This document shows, piece after piece, positions 38,605 through 50,050 of a stretch of DNA of 64,000 nucleotides (position 1 is the first letter of the stretch; each line of letters starts with the position of its first letter). A program made the translations under genes and the position numbers. The notes under the pieces are model-generated. The model did no database searches. It was not told the origin of the DNA and was given only the letters and a program-made list of their open reading frames with translations. This DNA is from Orychophragmus violaceus (Eukaryota; Streptophyta; Magnoliopsida; Brassicales; Brassicaceae). The stretch spans positions 106,743,994 to 106,807,993 of the forward strand of contig CM058233.1 in the NCBI GenBank assembly GCA_030180135.1, given 5' to 3'.

Positions 38605-40485
38605 TCACGACCTTTGCCTGCTAGAAAGAGTATGAGCTGTTACATTGGGCATTTCATTGTAAAACTCTGGCTCGTCTTCTTCATCAGATGATAACAAGGA
38701 TGGACCCATCCATGCTTTAAACCCTTCGTTCACTCGTCTTTCAACATCTGGTGTGAATTCCAAAGGATTAGCTTCAAGCATCTCCAAGCCCTGATGATTT
38801 CTGTTCCCGACCTCTCCTTCGTCAATAGTTAAAGCAGCTCTTCTCCTAAGGTAGAAAGCAGTTCCAGCATACAAGATTACCAAACCCCATGAAGATATCT
38901 CATAACACCAAAACAATGGAACAGAACAGCTGCTTCCTAGTGTCAGGAGGCTTGAGCCGAGAAATATAGCTAGGAGACCGTAGATGATAGCAAACACAAC
39001 ATTCAGAATTGACAGGCAACGAACTCCACCTGTGAATTTATCAGACATGATAAAGAAGTTCAATAGCCTATTTGAGGTCCAAGCTTAGTGATAAGAAACT
39101 CTGATGATCCCAGAGTCTCAAAGGTGCAGATGAAACAGGTTTGTGTATACATAAAGTTTACAAGAAAAAGTTTGGTACTGAAAAAGGAATGAAACTATTG
39201 CACGCACGCATGGAAAATATAATAAACATACAGTATATGGAAAGCTGAAATACATCTTAAGGGAGAGAGAGAAGAGAGTATACCTCTTCTGGAAGCACAG
39301 TAGTTATTGTCAACAACTTTTAGAAACCCATGACGGTGAGGAGCTGAATAAGCCACAAAAATTCCTGTAGTATTGCAACAAAACAACGAGAAAATAAGAA
39401 GAAGACACACCACACCTTTACGAAAATATTAACAAAAGACAGCACAAAGGAGAAATCGTAGGGATGTTTGGCCGTTTAGGATAGTAAAGCACTTAACAAC
39501 GTTTCCATATTGTTAGAGTCACTTCTTGAAGGACTGAAGGAAAAGAGATAATAGAAGGGACTCGACTCTAGAAGTTCAATTTATTTGGCAACATGTAACA
39601 ATCAAATCTGGTGGTCAGCAAAGCTGGCTCACTTTGATAAATCTCCTATCATTCAACTGAAAGTAAGAACCTTCAAAACTCAGGGAGTTAGAAATAGACG
39701 AGGAGGCAGAAAGCTCTAAAAGGAAACAAAATCTAGCAGAGGAATTAGCTGAATTTGCCAAAGTAACGAATACCAAATTGCTCTACTACTGACCCCTAAA
39801 CCCCAATAAACCTGAGCCAACACAGAACTACACCTGTCTCCAGATAATGGTTTCTATAAAAACTAATGATTTATAGAACCAAACCTAACAACAATCATTC
39901 AGGTTTTGAGGACACGTCAATCAACCCTCTCTAACAATCTTTCACCTCGCCAATCTAAAAAGTGGAAGCTAATTGCTAACAATGTGTTAAACAAGTGCCG
40001 TAAATCCGCTCAGAGAGTATTGCACATGATTGAATGGAACCAGTGGCAGAACACTATGGCAAGCCGAGCTCTGGAGTTATGAAACAAAAAGCTAGAGACT
40101 GATACTCACCTGCTACAAGATAAACAGATGACACAAGGAAGATTATGGTCGACGGTAGGAAAACGACGATCCAGTAGAAATCCACAGTTTCTTGATCCGT
40201 CAAATAAAAAGCACCAGGAAACAGATCAGACTCACGAGCTTTCCCATAGATAGGCAAAGGCTGTAGCTTTATGTCGCTGCAGAATGGCCTCCTCAGAACA
40301 TTCGAAGGAAATACAATTTTCAAGCTGATGATCGTGCAAGTGAAGATGACAAAGCAAATGAAAGCCACGGTCGACATTAGTGCTGGCCTCTGAAGCTTAA
40401 TCCAGGCTCTATCTTCCTCCCTAAGACTCTCATACTCCTGCTTCGGCATAAACGCCTGACGCAACGCGTCTCCAATGATCGCCAT
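38605..40485 (-). CDS. Predicted four-span membrane protein of unknown function
   Basis: Three exons on the minus strand (40485-40110, 39364-39284, 39029-38605) give 293 residues with both junctions in phase. The N terminus MAIIGDALRQAFMPKQEY is followed by hydrophobic segments near 36-59, 103-126, 157-180 and 186-208, then a soluble acidic tail of about 85 residues containing SSDEEDEPEFYNEM. The lumenal or extracellular loop between segments 1 and 2 has SDIKLQPLPIYGKARES. No signal peptide is evident. It does not show tetraspanin cysteine motifs. I recognise it as a conserved plant gene in this synteny block but not as a named family. The ATG at 40485 is the first Met of the open exon. Confidence 0.8.
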
Positions 40486-41884
40486 TGAAGAATTAAAAAA
40501 GCCCTAATCGACAAGCGAAATAAACCCCTTCAACCTTGCTGATTCCCGAATAAATCAAGTTCGATTTTTGTTATCTCGAATTTGATCAGGAACCCTAGAT
40601 CTCAAAGCTTTGGAACGTAGCACGAATTTGAGAAATGAGGAAGAAGGTGACGCAGAACAAATAGGCGCGTGTAAAGCGAGACGGCAACTGCCGCCGGCCG
40701 TCGGGAGTGGAAATAATTACAAATAGACCCCAAATGTTTTTCTTAATTATCTAATTTTCCGCTAAAAATGGTAACAAACAAATGTTGACAGATTTTTTTA
40801 TTGGGACAATTGCAAAACAAAAACTAAAAGAAAAATTTACAAAAAAACAAAAAAATCTAAAAGAAAATAGTTTATAAAAATTTAGACTAATGTTAAGGAT
40901 TATAGAAATAGGATACTGCAAATCATTGCATATTAATTTAACATAAATTTATCAAAAGTTTAGTTCCCTCATGGTATCATGTGTTAATAATAATAAAGTT
41001 GTCCACTGGCTTATAATAAGATAAACAAGTTAAGCATTGGACCAACCATAGATTAATGCTTTAGCTTTAGAGTCCTGATTAATCCACTATGAAGTTGCAT
41101 TAACACTCATTAACATATTAATATTTTATAAAAATATATATTATTATTTTAAAAAATGGTTTACTTAGAGTCCTGATTATTTATTAATTAAAGAATAAAA
41201 TATTATTTTTTTGAGTTAATTACGCCCAAGAGCACTTGTCCACTAACTATTTACATAAAAGAGCACTTGTTGATTCTTGGGTACTTTGTCCAAGTGAATT
41301 ATCGAAATTGACCTTCAAAAAATCTGAATCTCCATTTTGTTATTCCTCTGATTTATTTTTCCCCCTCAAATATTCAAACTTTTAAACCTCTTTTAATTCT
41401 TTTTCTTAATTAATAAAATTTACAAAAGATTCCATTCAACTTCAGACCGACCAGTTCCCAAGAAAATATTGTTCTTACTTCACTCTTTCTTTCTCCGACA
41501 CTTCATCACTTTCTCTCTTTCCACCGATTCCATTCCGGCAACTCCTCTGCGACCGAGCTTCGACAAAAATTCGTTCACCCACTTTCTGCCTCTTCCTTTC
41601 CTCCGACAGAGCTTCGGCAGAGCTCACAGAGTTTCGATAGAACTCTGACCGATTCCGTCGTCTTCTCGACATCTCCGACAGAGCTTGTTTGCTACTAAAA
41701 TGCCTGGTGAGCTCAGATTCACGTTTATATGACCAGATTCACCTCGATTTTTGCCCAGCATCTGTCATTTAGATTTGATTTAGGGTTTGTTACTGCTTTT
41801 AACTCTCCTTTTAACCCATTTCAATCTGTCTTTCTTCTCCTGGTTTGTTCTGTGAACACTTTCCTAGGGATTTGATTTCATTAT
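40486..41884. other. Intergenic with a transposon-like leader segment
   Basis: After a short divergent-promoter region (40486-40710), the sequence is AT-rich to about 41450. A pyrimidine-rich, leader-like stretch follows at 41475-41705 and ends ATGCCTG/GTGAGC, an ATG immediately followed by a splice-donor-like site. Upstream, AAGAGCACTTGT occurs twice (41228 and 41260 region). This looks like the 5' end of a truncated transposon gene, but no terminal repeats were identified. I assign no gene. Confidence 0.35.
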
Positions 41885-42766
41885 CTTTGTCTTTGCTTTC
41901 TAGGAAATTTGTGTCTGCATGCATCTTGATTTTAACTATCTTTGGACAAAGTTTCGTGTACTATAGGACATAGCTTGATTCATATAAAAAATCAAATCTT
42001 AACCTTTTTTCGTGGACATATCATTGTGTACTGGACTCATTTGTATTTGTGACGAACTGTGGACATATATCCGTGTACTAGATTTAGCTTTTTAGCTCAT
42101 GTAAGTGTTTAAGTATGTGGACAGGGTCACGTGTACTCATGATAGCTCAACTATGTTTCCACAAGTTCATATCCACCACTTTGTCTTTGCTTTCTAGGAA
42201 ATTTGTGTCTGCATGCATCTTGATTTTAACTATCTTTGGACAAAGTTTCGTGTACTATAGGACATAGCTTGATTCATATAAAAAATCAAATCTTGACCTT
42301 TTTTCGTGGACATATCATTGTGTACTGGACTCATTTGTATTTGTGACGAACTGTGGACATATATCCGTGTACTAGATTTAACTTTTTAGCTCATGTAAGT
42401 GTTTAAGTATGTGGACAGGGTCACGTGTACTCATGATAGCTCAACTATGTTTCCACAAGTTCATATCCACCACTTTGTCTTTGCTTTCTAGGAAATTTTT
42501 GTCTGCATGCATCTTGATTTTAACTATCTTTGGACAAAGTTTCGTGTACTATAGGACATAGCTTGATTAATATGAAAAATCAAATCTTGACCTTTATTTG
42601 TGGACATATCATTGTGTACTGGACTCATTTGTATTTGTGACGAACTGTGGACATATATCCGTGTACTAGATTTAGCTTTTTAGCTCATGTAAGTGTTCAA
42701 GTATGTGGACAGGATCACGTATACTCATGATAGCTCAACTATGTTTCCACAAGTTCATATCCACCA
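41885..42766 (+). repeat. Three tandem 294-bp repeats with an internal bipartite motif
   Basis: Units start at 41885, 42179 and 42473, each with CTTTGTCTTTGCTTTCTAGG, exactly 294 bp apart and nearly identical. Each unit contains four sites of the form GGACA-N7-GTGTACT with different 7-bp spacers (unit 1: about 41944, 42015, 42061, 42118), so twelve sites in all; one in the last unit reads GTATACT. The third unit stops at CCACCA just before 42767. Confidence 0.92.
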
Positions 42767-43153
42767 TGTACAGGGTGGTCTCTCCTTGTATAACTAACAT
42801 TTACTGTTCTGATGCGATGACCGTCGGATTCAATTGGTTGGTCAAACCAACGGTCCGATGAATCGGTTTTTCCATTTTCCATTTTTTGGCTAATTCGTGA
42901 AAATGATCTTAATCATCTGAAGAACAGAAAATATAAAAGTAAACATTCCGAAAATTAGATAATAGAGAAAGAAAAAGGAAAGACAAAAAAAACAAAACAA
43001 TTCTACTAGAAAGAGAGAGGGGCGTGAATTTCTGAGCGAGAGATTCTTCGCCGGAGTATTCTCTTGCGTGATCTTACGGCTGCTTTCTCCCTCGAAAAAT
43101 CTGATTATTCTTCTCGTCGGAGGTTTTTGTTTTTTGTTTTGGTCAAAGCAAAG
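42767..43153 (+). promoter_or_regulatory. TOL9 promoter and 5' leader
   Basis: This 390-bp region between the tandem repeats and the TOL9 ATG becomes purine-rich (GA runs near 42962-43020) and GC-richer close to the start codon. The segment 42815-42880 contains two neighbouring CCGTCGGATTCAATTGGTT-type and CGGTCCGATGAATCGG-type words that could form a weak hairpin. No TATA box stands out. Confidence 0.4.
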
Positions 43154-46100
43154 ATGGTGAACGCTATGGTGGAGAGAGCGACGAGCGAGATGCTGATCGG
43201 ACCGGATTGGGCTATGAACCTCGAGATCTGTGACATGCTCAATAGCGATCCAGCGTATGTGGCCTCTGCTCCGTCGAATTTTGATTTCCTTTTTTGCTCC
43301 TGTTTTCTCTACCCATGTTTGCTTTAGAGTTTTCGATTAGTCTCCTCACAAATATTGATACTATCAATTGAATCTGTGCTGTTTTTTTTTTTTTTTTTTC
43401 AGTACGAAACTTGATACTAAGATTGAAATCGAATTTCATAGTTCTGGAGAAGCAGATGCTAGAATTAGATATCTTCCATGTTTCCTTTAAGCAATTGGAA
43501 TACTTTTGACTTACTGTTAACCTAATTTCGGCCAAGTTTTAAGAAAAATAGATAATTTTATTAGGCGTCAAGGGTATTTGGTGATGTGGATACAGACTTC
43601 ACTGCTGAATTTGAACTCTCTTAAAGTCAGACATGGTTAGTGTTTGTTCTGTATAGTTAACAGTCGAGGACAAAGTCTTTCTTGGTGTACGATATCAGTT
43701 TCTGTTTATGGCTGTCTGGGTTTGCAGCTGATTAAATTTGCAGTAGCTCATGGAACCTCATTTATAGGGTCTTACTGTAAAAGCTGGGAACTTTGTTCCT
43801 TTGTATGCTTTTTGATTGGAAGAAGCATATCTCAGGGTTACATAATTAATTTTAACGAACCTGACGGATCATAATGTCTGAAACTGGTTGCTGTTTTGCA
43901 GGCAAGCAAAAGATGTTGTGAAAGGCGTTAAGAAACGGATTGGTAGCAGGAATCCAAAAACTCAACTTCTTGCTTTAACAGTGAGTTCCAAGATTATGGT
44001 CTCCTTTTATTTTCCTTTATGGTTACTTCATCGAAATAACTTTGTTTTGCTTTACTAAGTCTGCATTTAGATAGCTTGTTTGTTTTAGTTACATAGGTAA
44101 CCTAAAGGTCTAAAAGATCTATAGGCAGTCGTCTCTGAATCAGTGCAAGTTGACATGACCAGAGATTACTTGTTCATGATTAATATCGTTTAGAAAGCAC
44201 ATCAAACCCCACCTTTTTGTTTCATGATAAAGATTACTTGTACACGAAAATTTTGCGACTTACAAGTTGCATAACATGAATGATATGCTGAAATATTATG
44301 TTCACATTATTTTATCTCTCGTTTGTTTTGCAATGATAGTACTCGCTCATCATGCATTTGTTATGTTTTAGCTGCTTGAGACGATAGTGAAGAACTGTGG
44401 TGACATGGTTCATATGCATGTGGCTGAGAAGGGTGTAATTCATGAGATGGTCCGGATAGTCAAGAAAAAGGTAAAGGTTTTTTAGAATGGGTCTTCTCAG
44501 AAAAAAGTTAACTCTATATATCTCTCTAATTCAAGGTATCTATTAATGCATATAGCCGGACTTTCATGTCAAAGAGAAGATCCTGGTCCTTATTGATACA
44601 TGGCAAGAGGCCTTTGGCGGCCCTAGGGCAAGATATCCACAATACTACGCAGGATACCAGGAATTGTTGGTAGGTCTTCTGAAACTGTTCGATATATTCG
44701 CTTCAGTAAAGTATTGCTTCTGATTCTGGATGTCCATGTGTCCCATATTGGAGTTTAACATGTCTCATATTGAATTTTTTTGGATCCTTTTGTGAGTTCT
44801 GAGAGAAATTCGTCCAGTACTCTTTCCTAATCACCAGTGCTGATTCCCCTCTCTTTCAGCGTGCTGGGGCTGTTTTCCCTCAGAGATCAGAGAGATCAGC
44901 ACCTGTGTTCACACCTCCACAAACACAGCCTTTGGCGTCCTACCCTCCAAATCTTCGTAATACTGGGCCTAGTAATGATATGCCTGAAAATTCGGCAGAG
45001 CCAGAATTTCCGACACTGAGGTAAATATCTTCCGTTGCAACTCCGCTGTTTTAAGTTGATGAATTTTAAAAAGAAAAGGTTGGAATATTTTGCTAGGCCA
45101 GTTTCAACGTCCTGGAGTTATGTGACACAAAAAAAAAATACGTTTAGCTACTTTTGTACCAAGGAAATGCATTAGCAGAAAGCAAGCGTAGTTGTAAGCC
45201 TCGATATAGAGTAACCGAAGTTGAGACCTGATTAGAATCAAGAAAATAATTACAATTAAGTAACTTATCCTTAGTTTTTGTAAAACACATGTGTAGTAAT
45301 AGAGTTTCATTTTTTCTTGTATGACTCATTTGGAATATATTTCTAGGGTCCGCAAGTGTTAACTTTGCGTCTGTATGTTTCTTTATTTAGGACGTAATGG
45401 CATGCATCTGTTGCTTCTAAATGTTTATTCTATTGTATATCATAATTCTTTTTCAGTTTGTCGGAGATTCAAAATGCAAAAGGTCTCATGGATGTGCTTG
45501 CGGAAATGCTGAGTGCATTAGAGCCGGGGAATAAGGAGGTAACACGATTTAGCTGCAGAGAAAGATAACTAACTACCTGTTTGCAAGTGTTGGCTTGGTG
45601 CAAAATATACTAGAATAAGAAGAACATTTTTGGGATTTTTTTGGAAATAGCGATTGTGGAATTTAATTATTTTTGCTTTCGGCGTAATTATCTCAGGATG
45701 ATCATCCTTCTTTTATGTATTTCTTTAGGACCTTAAACAGGAGGTGATGGTTGATCTGGTGGAGCAGTGTCGTACGTACAAACAAAGAGTGGTACATCTA
45801 GTCAACTCAACTTCGTAAGAGCTCTTTCTTCTCCTCCCTAGTTACATATAGTGTTCTTTTTCATGTTGCTACTAGTTATATTACTTCGATGAGATCTCTC
45901 ATTATATTCTTTTCCTGCAATATCTTTGAGTCTTCAGTTTAATTTTTCTAACCGTGAGTTATAGCTGGTTAGGTTCTGTGTTTGTATCGAAAAGTATAGA
46001 GAGACTGGGGAAACATTCATGTTTATCTGGGTTTAGGTTTACGTAAGAGAGAGGGAGAGAACTTTCTTAAGAATATCTCAAATCCACTCTTGTCTTGAGT

Positions 46101-47949
46101 TATTTCTGTGAAATACTTACTTCACGTTTCAAATGTATCACGTGGAATAGTCCAGTTGATGAGAATTGCGTTTATGCTTTAGAGCCTAGCTTTCTTTGTA
46201 ATCTTCTTTACCTCACAATTTTGTTATCCAGGGACGAGTCTCTGTTATGTCAAGGTCTGGCGTTGAATGATGACTTGCAGCGAGTCTTAACCAGTTATGA
46301 AGCAATCGCTTCTGGAATTCCAGGAACTTCTGTTCAAATCGAGAAGCCCAAGTCTGAGACAGGAAAATCCCTTGTAGATGTTGATGGCCCACTTATTGAT
46401 ACTGGGGATAGCAGTAATCAGGCAAACGGGTACGTAACACTAACTTTACAGTCATGCACCCTAGAATTTCGGATAAGTCATCTGTTTTTAGATTCGAGTT
46501 ACCAATCTTAGCTGCAAGCTGGATCCCTATATATGGCTGTCTTACATGTAAAAATTATTACACACTTTTGGATGCGAAAACTTAAAGTTAATGATGAAGA
46601 TAAAAGTAACTTTACAACCATTTTTAAACGGTGTTGATTTGTCTCTTAACTGGCCGAGTCACTGGAGTTTCGGACCAAGTGACCTGGTAAAAAATTGTCT
46701 TATTAAATAGCTTCTGATTTGTACGATGTCCAACATTTTTGCAGAGCTACATCAAGCTCTGGTAACGGGATTCTAAATCAGTTGGCCCTCCCTGCACCAC
46801 CTGTAACTAATGGTGTAGCCAATTCTAAAATAGACCTCCTCAGTGGCGATGATCTTGCCCTTGTTCCTGTTGGACCTCCTCAACCAGCAAGTCCGGTCGC
46901 ATCAGATCAAAATGCACTTGCCCTTATCGATATGTTCTCAGACAATACTAATAGTACGAGTCCTGCAACTGCACCAACTGGCAATTCAGCTCTCCCGAGT
47001 AGCCCTTTGACTCCTCAATTGCACCAGCAACCAAATAGTCAAGCTGGAGAAGCTGGATTACAACAACCCAATGGATTTGCTCCTCAAGTGGGTTATTCGC
47101 AGTTTGAGCAGCCATCATACGGGCAAGGGGCCTCTTCTCCCTGGAATAGTCAGCCTGCACAACAGTTGCAACAACCACAGCAGCCATCTTATGGTAATAT
47201 CTGAGTTCAAATCACAGACCTTAACTTTTGAAACATAATAACGAGAAAGAATTTCACTCTTTTGGATTCGATAGAATTAGCTTAAGTGTGTCTCATATAT
47301 AATCCTTATTTGTTCTGTTTTTGGTTTGTAATGCGAAGAAGGTGCCCAAGACAGTATGGCATTTCCACCTCCACCATGGGAAGCTCAGAATCAAGACTTC
47401 AGTCCCACTGCAGAGTCAGGAAGTCCGTTTTCTCCTCAAATGCATCCGTTCTCACATGCTCAACAATATCCTCAAATGCCCCAAACAGGCCAACCGGTTA
47501 ACAACAACAGTCCATATCCGCAAATGCCCCAAACCGGTAGTGGTATGTACATGCAACAGCCAATGCTAAACCAAGCCAATCAGGCTCTAGGGCAAGGCTA
47601 TACACCCCAACAACAACAGCAGCAGCAGATGATGATGGCTCAGTACTATGCCCAACAGCAACAACAGCAACAGCAACAGGCGTATGGAAACCAAATGGGA
47701 GGATACGGATATGGCTATAATCAACAGCAACAAGGAAGCAGTCCATATCTGGACCAGCAAATGTATGGCTTGTCCATCAGAGACCAGGCTTCACATCAGG
47801 TACCATCATCATCATCGTCTACCTCGTCTTATCTTCCACCTATGAAACCTAAGAATAAACCAGAGGATAAGCTATTTGGGGATCTTGTTGACATCTCCAA
47901 ATTCAAGCCTACTACAAAACCAACTTCCGGAAGAGCTGGTACCATGTGA
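43154..47949 (+). CDS. TOL9: TOM1-like VHS-GAT ubiquitin-cargo adaptor
   Basis: TOL proteins act as an early ESCRT gate: they bind ubiquitinated plasma-membrane proteins and direct them to the vacuole. Ten exons: 43154-43254, 43902-43980, 44372-44470, 44556-44669, 44860-45020, 45457-45538, 45729-45814, 46232-46429, 46745-47193, 47339-47949; 659 residues. The VHS domain covers about 7-136 (ERATSEMLIGPDWAMNLEIC, KKRIGSRNPKTQLLALTLLE). The GAT domain covers about 185-272 (LSEIQNAKGLMDVLAEML, CRTYKQRVVHLVN). The long C-terminal half is rich in Pro, Gln and Ser, with glutamine runs near residues 535-575 encoded by CAA/CAG repeats, and contains acidic LLSGDDLALVP. The last acceptor (GCGAAG at 47338) is unusual but keeps frame. 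Synteny gives AT4G32760. Confidence 0.92.
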
Positions 47950-48472
47950 AAAAACCCTCCATCGATTCATGATGTCTGAGTATTCATCTCTCTGTTTTTC
48001 TTTTAAGCTTTGATCGATTGATTTGATGACCCTCTTGGGATATACATACATATATATTATCTATATGTTATCTTGTTGCTTATAATTTGGCGTTGATTAT
48101 GACCGGTATTGGATTTGTATATTTCATGTAGAGAAAGAAAATCTTTTGTTGAGAACTCAGCGATTTGCGGTTTGTCTGGATAATTTTTAGGACCTTAATC
48201 CATTTGTTTTTTTTTCAGACATTTTATTTGTTTGATTGCGTTGCCATTGGCCATAAATCTATACATATTTGAATGTAATTTATAATTTAATTTTATTCTT
48301 TTGTCTGTTCAACATTTCAAATGTGAAACTAAGCTTCCACTGAATCATCACTTGGACCTCAGATGAATGTTTTGTTTACAAAATTACAGTGAACGACAAT
48401 TGAATTTGTGGTTTAGGATTGAGGTGCCTTGAAAATAAGAATTAATTGTATGATTTATAGCAAGATCAGAAA
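47950..48472. other. TOL9 3' flank
   Basis: AT-rich sequence of 520 bp between the TOL9 stop and tRNA-Ser, probably including the TOL9 3' untranslated region. No other feature seen. Confidence 0.5.
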
Positions 48473-48554
48473 GTCAATATGTCCGAGTGGTTAAGGAGAC
48501 AGATTCGAAATCTGTTGGGCTTTGCCTGCGCAGGTTCGAATCCTGCTGTTGACG
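48473..48554 (+). tRNA. tRNA-Ser (anticodon CGA)
   Basis: An 82-nt class II tRNA. The acceptor stem GTCAATA pairs with TGTTGAC allowing one wobble, with a G discriminator. The A box is TGTCCGAGTGG, the anticodon stem-loop ACAGA-TTCGAAA-TCTGT carries CGA, a long variable arm (TTGGGCTTTGCCTGCG) follows, and the B box is GGTTCGAATCC. There is no intron. It looks functional. Confidence 0.95.
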
Positions 48555-48720
48555 AATTTATTTTATAAGAAAACCTGCATCTTATATACTTCCCAGGCCC
48601 ACTGGGCCATTCTAGTTTATTTTGTTTTTATCACAAAGACTCATCAACAAATACAAGTCGGCAAAACACAAAACCAAAAAAATTATTGTTAGCAGCAATG
48701 AGATTTGTTAGCTTCTTGGG
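48491..48720 (+). repeat. Copy 1 of a tandem duplication spanning the tRNA-Ser body and 3' flank
   Basis: This 230-bp unit starts inside tRNA-Ser at TTAAGGAGACAGATTCG and ends at CTTCTTGGG. It includes GGCCCACTGGGCC in the flank. The second copy begins at once at 48721. The two flanks are nearly identical (one C/T difference seen, CCTGCATC versus CCTACATC). Confidence 0.9.
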
Positions 48721-49275
48721 TTAAGGAGACAGATTCGAAATCTGTTGTTGACGAATTTATTTTGGGAAAATTGCTTTAAAAATCCCAAACTTTTTCGTTT
48801 GAGCCATTTTAAACCTCAACTATCACGTGCACTACTTAAAACATGAACTTTTGTTGACTATAAGTTTTAATCCTCAACTTTTCGTTGACTTGACCAAATT
48901 AAACACGCCGTTAAATAAATTAACATTCCGTTAATTCTCCATTTAACTGAGGTTAATTTTTTCCGTTAAAACTCTAAACGACGTCGTTTTGCTTAAATTT
49001 GAACAATTAAAAAAATATGTGTCTGCTGAGGCTCGAACTCGGGTTTAACAGAGCATTAAGCGTGCGTTTTTGCCACTGTGACAAAATGGTTTATTCAAAC
49101 TATTACCACAATTAATCCCTTTTGATATATCGGGAGACCAACAATTAAAAAAATTTGTGTTCAGTGGGACTTGAACTCGGGATCGATGGATGTCCAAGGA
49201 AGGGTTATGCCACTGTGCCATTGCGGCTCATAGGAACTAATAACACAATTAATTCGTTTTGTTATATCACGCAGA

Positions 49276-49793
49276 TATGGAGATATTTCTTGCGCCTCAA
49301 GTATGTCAAATGGTGAGATCTCTAGACTGGAGATAACCACAATGGTCAACTTAACCCCAGGATGTTCTGCCATACGTAACCCGTAAGCCAAAGCTTCAAG
49401 ATCATCGCCGCCACCAAAGAACAAAACATTGACAGAAAGTGAAAAGCTGCTTGAAGCGACCGCATAATCATTGTCACTGAGACCACGGTCGACCAAGATT
49501 CCGACAGAACATGGCGAATTTTCAAGAACTCTTTTGTTAATCCCCTGAAATTATGATCTCACGGTTTCAAATTCTTGCTCCAAAGATCTCCACTGTCTAT
49601 GAAACGGCAAAATCACAAACGTTGCGTGTTTGCAATCCGCAGAGCTACATATACGTGAAGCTTCGATTATTTTTACCATTGGATTAATATCTCTGCTGCT
49701 TTGGAGACATATCAAAACCTTAAGCTGCTGCATTTTGTTTTCTTCTACATCATTCTCAATCTTGCGCCTGCGTCTGCGGTTCTTATAGCTATC
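49276..49793 (-). pseudogene. Captured CHX cation/H+ exchanger C-terminal fragment
   Basis: Minus-strand translation gives LKVLICLQSSRDINPMVKIIE, then HATFVILPFHRQW and LEQEFETVRS, an in-frame stop at about 49551, and then INKRVLENSPCSVGILVDRGL followed by NVLFFGGGDDLEALAYGLRM. This is the cytoplasmic C-terminal regulatory region of plant CHX antiporters, with the signature CSVGILVDRG. The membrane part is absent and the open frames run out into the flanking TIRs. It is a Pack-MULE passenger and not a working gene. Confidence 0.85.
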
Positions 49794-49837
49794 GCTGCGT
49801 GATATAACAACAGAAACTAATTGTGTAATTAGTACGA

Positions 49838-50050
49838 ATGAGCCGCTATGACACAGTGGCATAACCTTTTCTTAGACATCCATCGATCCCGAGTTCGAGT
49901 CCCACGGGACACAAATTTTTTTAATTGTTCGTCACCCGATATATCAAAAAGGATTAATTGGGGTAACAGTTTGAATAAACCACTGTGTCACAGTGGCAAA
50001 AACGCATGCGTAATGCCCTGTTGAATCCGAGTTCGAGCCCCACCAGAGAC
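49838..50050 (+). repeat. Two tRNA-like A-box/B-box modules in the right TIR (mirrored in the left)
   Basis: Module 1 (49838-49916) has TGACACAGTGG and AGTTCGAGTCC; module 2 (49978-50050) has TGTCACAGTGG and AGTTCGAGCCC. These match the pol III internal promoter consensus (TRGCNNAGTGG and GGTTCGANNCC) at about 10 of 11 positions with A-to-B spacing near 40-50 bp. The left TIR carries the same pair on the minus strand at about 49090-49021 and 49235-49158, the latter with a perfect TGGCACAGTGG. They do not form clear cloverleaves. Confidence 0.6.

Noticed and set aside
41475..41672. Minus-strand open frame rich in Arg/Glu
   Set aside because: It is the complement of a pyrimidine-rich leader-like stretch; low complexity explains the composition.
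47498..47746. Antisense valine/alanine-rich open frame in TOL9
   Set aside because: It is the reverse reading of the CAA/CAG repeats in the TOL9 last exon.
49161..49496. Intact small CHX gene
   Set aside because: It lies within a Pack-MULE, lacks the whole membrane domain, has an in-frame stop upstream, and reads into the TIR.
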